A stretch of DNA of 64,000 bases from NCBI GenBank assembly GCA_041395205.1, contig JAWLAZ010000004.1:272348-336347 (forward strand). The letters run 5' to 3'. Below the pieces are notes generated by a model. It was not told where the DNA came from and ran no database searches. It saw only the letters and a list, made by a program, of their open reading frames with translations. The position numbers were made by a program, and so were the translations under genes. How positions within the stretch are numbered: position 1 is the first letter of the stretch; every line of letters starts with the position of its first letter. This DNA comes from JAHEFU01 sp041395205 (lineage in GTDB: Bacteria > 4484-113 > JAFGCY01). Shown piece by piece: positions 36,401 to 46,700 of this stretch.

Positions 36401-37735
36401 TGAATGGTGGTGATTGTCAGTTAAAGCTCTGCTTCAATAGGAATAGTGAAGGTCACATCAATAACTATAACGCACATAAAGCCGCTGTTGTTAGTTTTGG
36501 TTGCAAGCAGTGGGGACACTTACACACATTTGCAGCAACAATTGCATATGGGCAATCAGGCTGGTCTCCTCCTTCTTTGCAGAGCAAGTTAGGAGAAGAA
36601 AATGGTTTTGCCTCCACTGTCGATTCCGGAGAAATATGCTCATATCTGTTACCAGGGGTAGGCGGCAGCGTTTCCCAACAGTTCTTTTATCCCTATACGA
36701 CTTGGTGGACAGGATTGTCTTATGTGCCGCCTTTTGAGTATGGTCAACTCCGCTATAATATTTCCGCAGATCCAGTTTTCTGGCCGATGTGGATACAAAC
36801 ATTGAACCAAACTGAAGATTACTACCACGCGGCAAAGAGTTTCAATGAAACCGCATTTTTCGGTGGAGTGACTCCCGATGTTATCACATCACAATTGGCC
36901 ATCGATCCTTATTCAATGCTTGGTCAATACTACCGAATTCCAGACGGAGCTGGAAGTCCAGGAACCGCCTTTCAACTTTCTGATGAACAATCTCACTTGT
37001 TCTTTTTGGCAAACAATAGTTCGTCAGTGGAATTAAACTCAAATATGTATCAATGTAATCCATATAGTTCGATTATGTTGTTCCATACTTCCGATCCGTC
37101 GAACAACTCGATATGGCAAAGTGTAAATTTGCGTGCAACTCAATTGCCAGGAATTGATAGTTCAGATCAACAAGCTGGAGGACCAAATTCTATCACAGTA
37201 AGTCGGAAAGTAAACAGTAATGAGGGATATATATGTTGCATATGTTGATGCACCAAACATTAATACAGTTGCAGAAAACCAAAGCACCGATTCTAGAGGA
37301 TTGAGGATCGGATCCGCAACATACGATAGTGGTTCTTTATCTAATTGGAGTGGAAGCGGGTCGCAATATTTAATCAGTGATGAATATGTCCCGGTATTGA
37401 GAAATTCAGATCAAAGAAGGTTTGATTTAGTCGACCTGGCTTTAATGCCAGAGCATTTTATCGAGTCATTGCCTTTTAGTGGAATTGGATGTGCGTACAT
37501 CAGCGGTAATGAGCTAAAACTTGCAGAGTCATTTTCGGTGAATGGAATTCCAGAATGGCAATATCACTCTGTTGAGCCAAGCGGAGAATTAATTGATTAT
37601 GGGGATATTATTTGGGTAAAAAATACATATGTTTCAAGGGGCCCAGAGTATCCATCTGTCCCCTATGTATTGTACGCAATTCGATTGAGTGAACACAATT
37701 GGTCGTTGCGTCTCTGGAGGCCTGGCGGATTCTGA
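33458..37735 (+). pseudogene. Large lipoprotein gene broken by three frameshifts
   Basis: ATG 33458 follows GGAG by 8 nt and opens a lipoprotein leader ending LAAC. The first frame (to 34576) carries a cohesin-like region and one dockerin-like loop (GDYDNNGIVTVNDTTP). The protein then continues in other frames: NEPSGYDWDFSSYGG (to 34958), DRFYAGTIYESDRPWEL into the long frame ending at 37248, and YVAYVDAPNIN to the final stop at 37735. Each shift is in the same direction. The last one falls in GGATATATATG, where loss of one AT unit explains it. Together they would make about 1,400 residues. The part after 36180 is AT-rich. Decay, phase variation and sequencing error all remain open. Confidence 0.75.
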
Positions 37736-37768
37736 TCCATAACCCCTCTTCTCTTCTCAGCATCACAC

Positions 37769-37794
37769 AGGGCGGTCCTCGGGCCGCCCTTTCC
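37769..37794 (+). terminator. Rho-independent terminator of the broken lipoprotein gene
   Basis: AGGGCGG (37769-37775) pairs with CCGCCCT (37784-37790), followed by TTTCC. It lies 34 bp after the stop. Confidence 0.75.
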
Positions 37795-37884
37795 TGTCCT
37801 ATGTCCTGTTCGTTCCGCCCCCGCCCCCCCCCCCTGCCCCTTGCCCCCTCTTCTCCTCCCCCCCTGCGATACCATTAAAGTAGC

Positions 37885-38064
37885 TTGCTCTCATCCAAGT
37901 TCACAGTGCATTCGGTGGTGTTCCTGTTCCTCACCCTGTTCACGGTCGTCGTGCCCTGGGTGTTCCAGAACCCACTGCTCGTGTTCACCGCCGTGTTCCT
38001 CGTGGTCACGAACTTCGTGCCCTACATCTGGCCGCGGTACACCGTGAACGGGATGAAGGTCTAG
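37885..38064 (+). pseudogene. Truncated extra copy of the DUF58 N-terminus
   Basis: From the TTG at 37885 the frame gives 59 codons matching the start of the intact DUF58 gene at 39132 (LSSKFTVHSVVFLF, with changes such as PWVF for AWVF). It ends at TAG 38064. Beyond it lies an unrelated fragment reading AIDPAGRLYVMQKDGTLIY to a stop near 38165. This is a dead by-product of the duplication. Confidence 0.8.
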
Positions 38065-38230
38065 CACAGCCACCCGCCGCAGGTGATGGCCGAATGAACC
38101 GGCCTGGGAAGCGCGCCCGGCGATCGACCCGGCGGGCCGGCTGTATGTGATGCAGAAGGATGGCACGCTGATTTACATTCAGTAGAGCGCTGAAAGCAGC
38201 GAGCAGAAGCAGGCGTGTAAGGATTCCGCT

Positions 38231-38789
38231 TCACATTGCTCGCATTGAATCCCGCAGGACGTAGTATTTCTTACTCCACGTCTGAGGATTCGAACATGCG
38301 CTCCTCCACCACCGGCGGACGTTCATGGATCGTGACGCGGCCCGGGAATCAGCAGGCCCAGGCCGCTGCTGCTGCCATAGCGCCTGCGCCGGCGGCCACT
38401 GGTGGCGCAGCATCCGGTGGAGTCTGCCGCCGGCTCTGCGGTCTGCCGCCACGAACCGGTAGATCCATGTATGGCTGACGGGACAGGCCTTCTCTGACAA
38501 GCCGGAGAGCCCGGATCTGCTCCGGGCTGTGCTCCTCGCGCAGCAGGCGCTTCACCCGTTGCCAATCCTTCTTCGCTATCCGTGGGCGGCCCTTGCCGTG
38601 GCGGCGCAAAGTTGCGTTCCTGTGTGCGAGCAGGATGGTAACCCCGCCGAGACGGGGGTTGCGCCGCAGTTCGCGGCTGATCGTGGACTTGTGGCGGCCC
38701 AGCTCCCGGCAGTGTCCCTGAGGCTCAGTCACCGCGCGCCGCCTGTCGATCTGGTATCGTTCTTCCTGGGTGAGCTGCGTGTAGCCCAT
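38231..38789 (-). pseudogene. IS30-family transposase remnant
   Basis: The frame from ATG 38789 starts MGYTQLTQEERYQIDRRR and has the HTH of IS30 transposases (ELGRHKSTISRELRRNP), up to SPEQIRALRLVREGLS. After a frameshift the next part of the protein is read elsewhere (VSHTWIYRFVAADRRAGG). The DDE catalytic domain is missing. A likely IS30-type end (TCAGGAGTTGCACTTGC) lies near 38853. The remnant fills the space between the two copies of the direct duplication. Confidence 0.8.
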
Positions 38790-38882
38790 CTGGCACTCCT
38801 TTTCCTGACAGTTCAGAAGTGCCGTGATACTACACCGGCTCGCCTTCCTCCGTCAGGAGTTGCACTTGCTTGTTTAATTCAG

Positions 38883-39316
38883 GTTTCAAGGGGCCCAGAG
38901 TATCCATCTGTCCCCTATGTATTGTACGCAATTCGATTGAGTGAACACAATTGGTCGTTGCGTCTCTGGAGGCCTGGCGGATTCTGATCCATAACCCCTC
39001 TTCTCTTCTCAGCATCACACAGGGCGGTCCTCGGGCCGCCCTTTCCTGTCTATGTCCTGTTCGTTCCGCCCCCGCCCCCCCCTGCCCCTTGCCCCCTCTT
39101 CTCCTCCCCCCTGCGATACCATTAAAGTAGCTTGCTCTCATCCAAGTTCACAGTGCATTCGGTGGTGTTCCTGTTCCTCACCCTGTTCACGGTCGTCGTG
39201 GCCTGGGTCTTCAGGAACCCGCTGCTCGTCTACACCGCCGTGTTCCTCGTGGTCACGAACTTCGTGCTCTACATCTGGGCGCAGTACTCCGTGAACGGGA
39301 TGCGCGCCGAGCGCCG
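38883..39316 (+). repeat. Direct duplication, copy 2
   Basis: Second copy of the 37631 segment. It begins GTTTCAAGGGGCCC and leads into the intact DUF58 gene. The first 105 bp repeat the end of the broken lipoprotein (RGPEYPSVPYVLYAIR to the stop at 38987) without any upstream gene. Confidence 0.9.
39021..39046 (+). terminator. Duplicated rho-independent terminator
   Basis: AGGGCGG (39021-39027) pairs with CCGCCCT (39036-39042), followed by TTCC. It is the copy of the 37769 terminator and now stands alone, upstream of the DUF58 gene. Confidence 0.7.
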
Positions 39317-40382
39317 CCATCCGCCGCATGTGATGGCCGGGCGCGAGGCTGAGATCGAGGTGCTCTTGGAGAACACCCGCAGCACAGCGCGCTACGGCAC
39401 GATGGGCTTCGACATCCACGCCAAGCTGGTGCCCGGCAAGGAGTACACCCCGGTGGCCTTCCTCTCGGCCCCGCCCGGTGAGAAGGTGCTCTCCAGCTAC
39501 CGCGTCACCCCGGCGCGGCGCGGGGTCTATGAGCTCGGCCCGTTCTTCCTCTACGGCGGCGACCCCTTCGGCTTCTACAAATGCTGGCGCAAGCTGCGCG
39601 TGCCGACGGAGCTCGTGGTGCTGCCGGACCCGGTGCCCTTCCGCTTCCGCCAGCCGCCCTCGGCCTCGATGCTGGCCCAGGACGAGATGGAGACGCAGCC
39701 CGTCGCCGGCGAAAGCAGCGAGTTCCTCGGCGTGCGTGAGTACATGTCCGGCGATCCGATGAAGCGTGTGCACTGGATGAGCAGCGCGCGCCACGGCCGG
39801 CTGATCACGAAGCAGCATGAGATGAACGTTGCCAGCAGTGTCTCGGTGCTCTTGATCTCCGACGACGCGATGTGGCAGGGCATCGGCCACAACAGCCCGA
39901 TCGAGTATGCGATCCGCATGGTTGCCAGCCTGGCCTATGCCAGCTGCTTCAACCGCTTCAAGCTGCACTACCTGGCGCTCAAGGGCGGCGAGTTCGAGAG
40001 CCAGTCCGGCAACGGCCAGGGCTTCTACCGCGAGCTTTCGATCCGCCTCGCACGCCTCAGCGGGCGCGGTGCGGTGGACTGGGACCACAACGGGCGGATC
40101 GTGCTCGGCTACCTGCCGCGTGGCTCCAGCCTGATCGTGCTGACGATGGACTTAAGCCAGGCCTCGCGCCAGCGCTTCCGCAACATGGCGGCGCGCTACC
40201 GCAGCGTGACCGTCGTGACCTTCAACGCCGAGAGCTTCCGCCGCATGCAGCCCGCCGAGCGTCCGGGGCCGCGCCTGAGCTTCGGCGAGGGCTACCTGAT
40301 CCTCGAGGTCTACTACGGCGACGACCTCGCCGTGACGCTCGAGCAGGTGAATGCAAAGGCCAGCGTGGTGGTGCAGCGATGA
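39132..40382 (+). CDS. DUF58 domain protein
   Basis: 416 residues from TTG 39132. Two N-terminal membrane segments (about 8-45) precede a beta-rich region and the DUF58 domain, recognised by VREYMSGDPMKRVHWMSSARHGRL (family pattern RxYxxGDxxRxIxWxxSAR). DUF58 proteins usually stand with a MoxR AAA ATPase and a transglutaminase, and act at the membrane in an undefined chaperone-like process. The transglutaminase follows with a 4-bp overlap; no moxR gene is present here. The start has no clear ribosome site and the C-rich duplicated segment lies directly upstream. Confidence 0.85.
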   Translation: MLSSKFTVHSVVFLFLTLFTVVVAWVFRNPLLVYTAVFLVVTNFVLYIWAQYSVNGMRAERRHPPHVMAGREAEIEVLLENTRSTARYGTMGFDIHAKLVPGKEYTPVAFLSAPPGEKVLSSYRVTPARRGVYELGPFFLYGGDPFGFYKCWRKLRVPTELVVLPDPVPFRFRQPPSASMLAQDEMETQPVAGESSEFLGVREYMSGDPMKRVHWMSSARHGRLITKQHEMNVASSVSVLLISDDAMWQGIGHNSPIEYAIRMVASLAYASCFNRFKLHYLALKGGEFESQSGNGQGFYRELSIRLARLSGRGAVDWDHNGRIVLGYLPRGSSLIVLTMDLSQASRQRFRNMAARYRSVTVVTFNAESFRRMQPAERPGPRLSFGEGYLILEVYYGDDLAVTLEQVNAKASVVVQR

Positions 40383-43030
40383 GCAGCGGGAACCTCAGGC
40401 GCCGCAGCGAGAACCTCGACATGACGATCGCGCTGGACCGCGAGCCGCGCTACCGCATGCTGCTCTACGTGTTCAGCTACCTCGCGGGCCTGACCGCGCT
40501 GCAGATCCTGCACCTGACCGTTGACAACCTGCCGCTCAACCTGTTCCTGAGCGCGGCGCTGACGACGGCCTTCATGCTCAGCTACTACCTGCAGCCGCGC
40601 TGGCGTCCGGCCGCGACCTACATCGTGTCCTTCGCCAGCTTCGGGATCTCGCTCTACTACTTCAACCAGATCCGCCTCGACCCCAACAGCCTCGGCAGCG
40701 TGCTCGGAGTGCTGGGCGGGCTGCTCATGGTGCTGCTGTCATTCAAGGCCTTCGCCCCGGGAGACCACCGCTTCATCCTGATGTTCAGCGTGGTGTTCCT
40801 GATCTTCTCGAGCGTTGCCAGTTACGACCTCAAGTTCATGCTGCTGCTGCCGGTGTTCCTGACATTCGCCGGCAGCACGCTCTACATCGCCAACATGATC
40901 GACGTCGCCGTGCGCGTGGAGGGCACGACGGGCACACCCTACCGCCCGCGGGCGCGCTCGCGGCTGGACTTCCTCTGGATCCTGCTCAGGGCCGTATTCG
41001 GGATCATCCTGCTGTCGGTCGTCGTGTTCATCCTGATGCCCCAGACCGGCGGCAGCGGCCAGAGCGTGGCGCTCAGCCCTGCTCCGCAGGTGGATGACAA
41101 CCGCCGTGAGGAGCGCAGCGAGGACCAGGATGCCCAGGATGGGAAGGACGGGCAGGGAGACTCGAAGACCGGGATCAGTGATGACTTCAACCTCGCAGAC
41201 GGCAGCCGCCTGACGGATGACTTCACCGAGGTCCTCAAGCTGCAGAAGACCAACCGCGCCTACTACCTGCGCGCCAGGGTCTTTGATGTCTACACCGGCA
41301 GCGGCTGGGTTGAATCACGCTTCATGAGCGGGGAGAACGGGCCTGACAACCCGATCTTCCTCAGCAATGATGCCAGCGACACGAGCAACTTCACCTATGA
41401 ATCCTTCGCTGTGCCGCTGCTGGACTTCCCGAGCCCCAATGCCTACCGCAGCAGCAAGAAGTCCGGCTGGCTGGAGGTCAACGGCGAGCAGCTGCGCTAC
41501 CAGACCACCGACGTCAGGATGGGCCTGCCCCCCGGACCTTCACTGAATGAGAATGAGGATCTGAGCGTTGGCAAGATCCGCTATGAGATCACGCTGATGG
41601 AGCCCTTCGAAAGCCCGATCTTCCTCTCGATCTTCGAACCCTTCCGCATCGAGAACATCTCCACCGGCAAGGAATCGCACCAGCCCTATGACACGCCTGC
41701 GCTGACGATGGGCAGCACGCTCGTTTCCGCCGGCGGGCGCAGCGGGCATCCGCGCAACTTCACCTACACGATCCAGTCCCTGGAATACCGGCGCACGGAA
41801 TCGGAACTGCAGAACGTCGTGACTGATGCTCCGGCCCACATCCAGGCCTGGTACACCCAGCTCCCGCTCCTGCCGCTCGCCGGACGGAACCAGCCTGCTC
41901 CCGCTGAGCCGGATCTGGGCTGGAGCGCGGCGGATATGGGGCAGGCCGCCTTCATGGGCCCGCTCAGTCCGCCGGCGGAGGTGCTGGCGGACTATGCGCA
42001 ACGGCTGGAGGAGCAGCACGATACTGCACCCCAGCTGCTGGATCAGCGCACGGCGGAAGAGCTGAACATCACGCCGGAAAACTACCGCACGATCTCCAGC
42101 AAGCTGCGCAACTTCGCCCGCGGCTTCGAGACCGATCCCAGCAGTCCGGACATTCCCTACAATTCCTGGGAGAAGGTCCAGGCGATCATGGACTTCCTCA
42201 GCGGTCCCCGCTCTGATTTCGTCTACACGCGGCAGTTCGAGCCGCCGACCGGCAACCAGGAGATCACCGAGGCCTTCTGCCTGGGGACACGCCAGGGCTA
42301 CTGCCGGCACTTCGCCTCGACGATGGCGGTGCTCTGCCGGCTCAACGGCGTGCCTGCCCGCGTCGTCACCGGCTACAGCCCCGGTGAGTACAGTCTCGTG
42401 GAGAATGCCTACGTCTACCGCGCCAGCAATGCGCATGCCTGGGTCGAGGTCTACATCGACGGCCACGGCTGGATCGAGGTCGACCCCACACCCGCCAGCC
42501 AGGACTGGTCCAACCAGCCGGAGGCCAGCAAGTGGTTTGCCAACCTGATCGGCTTCCTGCAGGACCTGTTCATCATTGACCCGGCCCGCACCCAGGAGCT
42601 GATCCTCGAGGCCATCAAGGACGCCTGGAAATGGGTGCTGGCGCACTGGCTGCAGAGCCTGCTGCTGGCGCTGATTGCCGCTGCCCTCGCCGGCCTGGCA
42701 ACGCTGGTGAAGCGCGGGCTGTTCCGGCGCCGGCCACCGCCGCTCACGCCGGAGAATTCCGTGGTGGCGGCCTATCTGCGCATCAGTGCGCTGCTGGACA
42801 GGCTCGGTGTGCACCGCGAGGGCGGGATGACGCCGCGCGCCCAGCTGATGCAGGCCTCCTCGCGCTACGGCGGGCTGGCCACGCCGCTTGGCGGACTGAT
42901 CCCGGTCTATGAACGCGCAGCCTACGGGCTCGCCGGGCTGGAGGATGGCGACGTGGATGCCGCCAATTCCGCGCTGGCCGCGGTGGAGGACTTCGTGCGC
43001 GAGGAACTGGCGCGGCGGAGGCAGCGGTGA
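40379..43030 (+). CDS. Membrane transglutaminase-like protein with DUF4129-like tail
   Basis: 883 residues from ATG 40379, which overlaps the DUF58 stop (ATGA). The N-terminal half has about seven membrane helices (30-230), then a linker and a large extracytoplasmic region. The transglutaminase-like core is at about 625-700, with the catalytic triad in GYCRHFAS (Cys), NAHAWVEVY (His) and EVDPTP (Asp). A membrane helix near 745-770 leads to a cytosolic DUF4129-like end (GGMTPRAQLMQAS). The DUF58-TGase pair is conserved in many phyla. A protease or amidase role at the cell envelope is as likely as crosslinking. Confidence 0.9.
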   Translation: MSSGNLRRRSENLDMTIALDREPRYRMLLYVFSYLAGLTALQILHLTVDNLPLNLFLSAALTTAFMLSYYLQPRWRPAATYIVSFASFGISLYYFNQIRLDPNSLGSVLGVLGGLLMVLLSFKAFAPGDHRFILMFSVVFLIFSSVASYDLKFMLLLPVFLTFAGSTLYIANMIDVAVRVEGTTGTPYRPRARSRLDFLWILLRAVFGIILLSVVVFILMPQTGGSGQSVALSPAPQVDDNRREERSEDQDAQDGKDGQGDSKTGISDDFNLADGSRLTDDFTEVLKLQKTNRAYYLRARVFDVYTGSGWVESRFMSGENGPDNPIFLSNDASDTSNFTYESFAVPLLDFPSPNAYRSSKKSGWLEVNGEQLRYQTTDVRMGLPPGPSLNENEDLSVGKIRYEITLMEPFESPIFLSIFEPFRIENISTGKESHQPYDTPALTMGSTLVSAGGRSGHPRNFTYTIQSLEYRRTESELQNVVTDAPAHIQAWYTQLPLLPLAGRNQPAPAEPDLGWSAADMGQAAFMGPLSPPAEVLADYAQRLEEQHDTAPQLLDQRTAEELNITPENYRTISSKLRNFARGFETDPSSPDIPYNSWEKVQAIMDFLSGPRSDFVYTRQFEPPTGNQEITEAFCLGTRQGYCRHFASTMAVLCRLNGVPARVVTGYSPGEYSLVENAYVYRASNAHAWVEVYIDGHGWIEVDPTPASQDWSNQPEASKWFANLIGFLQDLFIIDPARTQELILEAIKDAWKWVLAHWLQSLLLALIAAALAGLATLVKRGLFRRRPPPLTPENSVVAAYLRISALLDRLGVHREGGMTPRAQLMQASSRYGGLATPLGGLIPVYERAAYGLAGLEDGDVDAANSALAAVEDFVREELARRRQR

Positions 43031-43791
43031 GCCGCATCGTCTTCAATGCCGATGACTACGGCCTGACCGCCGGCGTCAGCCGCGGGATCCTCGAAGCCAG
43101 TGAGGGTGTGGTGCAGAGCACCACCGTGATGGCGAATCTCGTGACTGAGTCCGACCTGCAGAACCTGATGGCAACCCCCATGACGGCCGGGATCCACCTC
43201 AACCTCTCGCTCGGCAGGCCGCTCAGTGACAACTACCCGCAACGGCTGCTTGATGACAAGGGCTGCTTCCGCAAGGATCTCGCGCTCAGCGAGCAAAGCT
43301 GGCGCGATGCCGACCTCAGGCGGGCCGCAGCCCTGGAATGGACGGCGCAGTTCGAGCTGCTGAGACGCCGCAACCTGGAGATCTCGCATATCGACAGCCA
43401 CCACCACACGCACATGCTCGGCCCGCTGTTCCCGATGGCGCTGGAACTGGCAACGGCCTTCGGCCTGCCGCTCCGCTGCCGCACTGAGTACCGCGTGCTG
43501 GCCGAGCCAGCCGGTGTCGCCGGTCCGGAGGTCTTCCTTGAAGGCTACTTCGGTGCTGGCAACATCTCCCGTGAACGCCTGCTGGAAATGCTCGAAGTGT
43601 TTCGCGGAAGAGAGGTCGAAGTGATGTGCCATCCGGGCTGTGTCGACCAGGATCTCAGGGTAATCTCTTCCTATGTGGAGGAGCGCGGGACGGAGCTCAA
43701 GGTGCTGGCCGATCCCGGGCTGCGCAGTGAACTGGAGAGTGCCGGATGGACAGTAAGCGGCTATACATTGCAGCAACCCTCGTCAGCCTGA
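43027..43791 (+). CDS. YdjC/ChbG-family carbohydrate deacetylase
   Basis: 254 residues from GTG 43027, overlapping the transglutaminase stop. Metal-site motifs are FNADDYGL (two Asp), IDSHHHTHM and CHPGCVD. The family removes acetyl groups from N-acetylated sugars such as diacetylchitobiose. The three-gene overlap indicates one operon with DUF58 and the transglutaminase. The broken lipoprotein gene begins inside its last 46 bases. Confidence 0.88.
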   Translation: MSRIVFNADDYGLTAGVSRGILEASEGVVQSTTVMANLVTESDLQNLMATPMTAGIHLNLSLGRPLSDNYPQRLLDDKGCFRKDLALSEQSWRDADLRRAAALEWTAQFELLRRRNLEISHIDSHHHTHMLGPLFPMALELATAFGLPLRCRTEYRVLAEPAGVAGPEVFLEGYFGAGNISRERLLEMLEVFRGREVEVMCHPGCVDQDLRVISSYVEERGTELKVLADPGLRSELESAGWTVSGYTLQQPSSA

Positions 43792-46700
43792 GCCTGCTGG
43801 CGGGCTGCGGCGGAGGCCATGACGGCGCGCCGCTGGCAACGGCTGATCCCGCGGCAGGGCAGGGCAGTCTCGATGCTACCTACCTGCGCAGCCAGGCCGG
43901 GATCACGATTGACGGCATCGGCTTCCACCGCCTCGACCGCGACATGCAGGTGCTGCCGGACTGGCAGGGCATTGAAGTGCATGGCAGCCTCGCTGCCGGA
44001 TTCGAGCTCGACTGCGGTTCCGCCACGCCGGATGACATCTTCCTCGCAGTCACTTATGACGATGCTGCCCTGCAGCTCAACAGTGCCCAGCTGACGCCGC
44101 AGGCCGCGGATGGCAACCTGCTGCTGGCGATCAACCGCCGGATTGACGATCTGGTGCTCGTCGGCATCACCCGCACCCGGGGGCATGGCACGGGGCGCGA
44201 GGCCATGCAGCTCGCCGGACTGAACTTCACTCCCGGCAGCGAACGGGTCTGGCGCAGTGCCAGCCTCGTCAATGAGGACCCGGGCAGTGCGGTGGAGCTG
44301 AGCGTGAGCTCCGTCAATGCCAGCAGCCTGACCCTGGAATGGGATGAGCGCAACATCGGTGACTATGACAACAACGGGCTGGTCAGCATTTCCGACATCA
44401 CCCCGATCGGCCTGCTGTTCCATGCCACGCTGGCTGAGCATGATCCACCCGGAGAAGTGGTGCTGGTGGACGGCGATGGCAATAATGAATCAACCTTGCT
44501 GACCTGACGCCCATCGGCAGGAACAGCCCGCAGGGTCCGGCGGATACGGCCTTTACGCCCTGAACGCACAGACGGATGATGTCACTGCGCTCATTGGCTG
44601 AGGAACAGCCCCTGCCGCGCAGTGAGCTGTTTGCCGGGCTCGCCCCGGCAAGCACAGGCTGGGCTATTCATTCGAGGAAGCGGAGAGCACCGTATGCCCG
44701 CAGCATTGCCGTTCAGGCCTAAGGCAGCGATGTAGCGAGGGCCATTCAGCAACATCGTGACAATCGAGCAGGCTGTGTCGGTATTTGTCATCAATGGTGA
44801 GCTGGAGGCCGTCCCGAGCGTCGCGGGAATACAGATCTCCGTGCCCCGCGCCAGCGGCGAAAACCGGGCAATTCATGTATACCCTTGAATACAGGCTCAG
44901 CCTGGTGGGAGAGCGAGTACGGCCGCATCATCAGAGTTTCACTGATTTCGATTTCGGAGTTGGTGCGGACAGCCTGCTTTATTCCTGTTTACACGCTTGA
45001 GGCGGGGAAGCTCTATGACTTCCGTCTGGAGGTTGTCAACACTATGGGCTGCTGGGCGGCGTTGCGGTGAAGAACCTGCCGGCTGTGCGCATTCCCGCTA
45101 TTGGGCTGGACAACCCGGATATCTGGGACAACCCCGGAGCAGACAGTGGACACGGCGGCTTCAGCCAGATTGCGGCGGTTGAGATCCCTTGAACCTGCCT
45201 GGCAGTATGAGCTGGAAACAACTGACAATGGCCGGCTCAACAACATGGTCAGCACCCCGGATGGCAGGCTGATGCTGGCTAAGGGCCTTGCGGTGTGTTG
45301 GTGGACCGGCGGATGGCTCTGCCCAGAGAAAGTGCCTTTGACTATTCAGGTGGGGATTTCCGTCCGGCATTCTCGGCCACGGAGGAGTATACGCGCTTCG
45401 TCGTTGCCAAACGGTGAGAATATCTGGCTGGGTGAGTATCCCGCGCAGCCTCAGCTTGAGTTCGTCAGCAGCAGTGCTGATCCGGTTCTACTGGATTACC
45501 TGCTCGTGCTCGGCCAGCCGGACGGCGGGATCTGGCTGCGTAGCTTCAGCGGCGGCGAAGCCTGGCGCAGTTCCCGGCAGCGGTTCAGCCACGCAGCTGC
45601 CCGAGCAACGGCCTCACCGTGGCCCAGCTAAGTGGACGGCAGCCTGCGCTACATGTCCACCCTGAACCCTTCCGTCAGTGAGAGCTTCGGTGTCAGTCAG
45701 CAGCAGTCTGACGCCCGGGCCATGATCATGCTTGGTGACATGACTGAGAACCTGCTTCTGCGTCCGATGGCAGTGGATCTCTACGCTGATGCGGATGCTA
45801 CTCCCTTGCATTCATTCCCCGCAAGCGTGGCCCGGACCACATGCTTGCCACTGGTCTGCTGTCGCACGACGCCTGGTTCGTGATCAGCCAACATGATGAT
45901 GAGGACGGTAGCCTGCGTGCTTTCCACAACGACGTGGACTGGCCGCTGAGCTGGGACCGGGAAATCCAGTGCCTGCGCATCTCCGCCTGCCGGGAAAGGA
46001 TCTTCATAGACACCGGAATCGGGATCAGCATCCTTGATCTCAACGGCCGGCTGCTGCAGGAGATTCCGCTGTCCGGGCCTGTTGACAGCGACATGGTCGT
46101 GAATGAGGACAGCCTTAGTTTCATTCGTGGCAGCACCCTGCTTCACTATGTACTTTTTGGAACTGACCTCCCCCCCGTCTGGCAGGGCACTGAGGGTCTG
46201 CGGGAGCTGACGGTTGGCGACGGGCAGGTCACGCTCAGCTGGGATCAGGCCGTGGATGAGCATGGCGAACCGGTGCACTACGCCATCTACTACGGTTCCG
46301 TCTTCCCGCCGGACCCGGACAGCCTGGCAAGCTCGATTATCACTGACATCCCGGACATGGGCAGCGCCACGCATGAGTATGTGCTGGACGGGCTTGACAA
46401 CGGCACGCGCTACTGGTTCATCGTCAGGGCCTATGACGGCTGGTGGGATGACAACCCGGACCTGGAGGAGAACCTCAACTGGCTCAGTGCCACACCGCCC
46501 TGGCTCAGTGAGGAGCTGCTGCTCGGGGAGGACCTGCCCGCGGGTGAGATCTTCTACATGCGCGGCATCGCCGATCCCTCCGGCACTCTGCATGTCGTCT
46601 ACAACGACGAGGCCACGGTGCAGCTCACGCACCTGTTCGGCGACACCGGCAACTGGCAGCATGAATCAGCAGGTCTTGCAGGCTGGCCTTCCAGCGCCTT

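Larger units (their letters stand above)
37631..38064 (+). repeat. Direct duplication, copy 1
   Basis: This segment recurs at 38883, an offset of 1,252 bp. It covers the last 34 codons of the broken lipoprotein gene, its terminator, the C-rich tract and the first part of the DUF58 gene. About the first 290 bp are nearly identical in the two copies. The DUF58 part has diverged more. Confidence 0.9.

Noticed and set aside
39872..40378. Upstream extension of the transglutaminase frame (start at 39872)
   Set aside because: It lies wholly inside the DUF58 gene in another frame, and ATG 40379 has the expected ATGA overlap and a sensible membrane topology.
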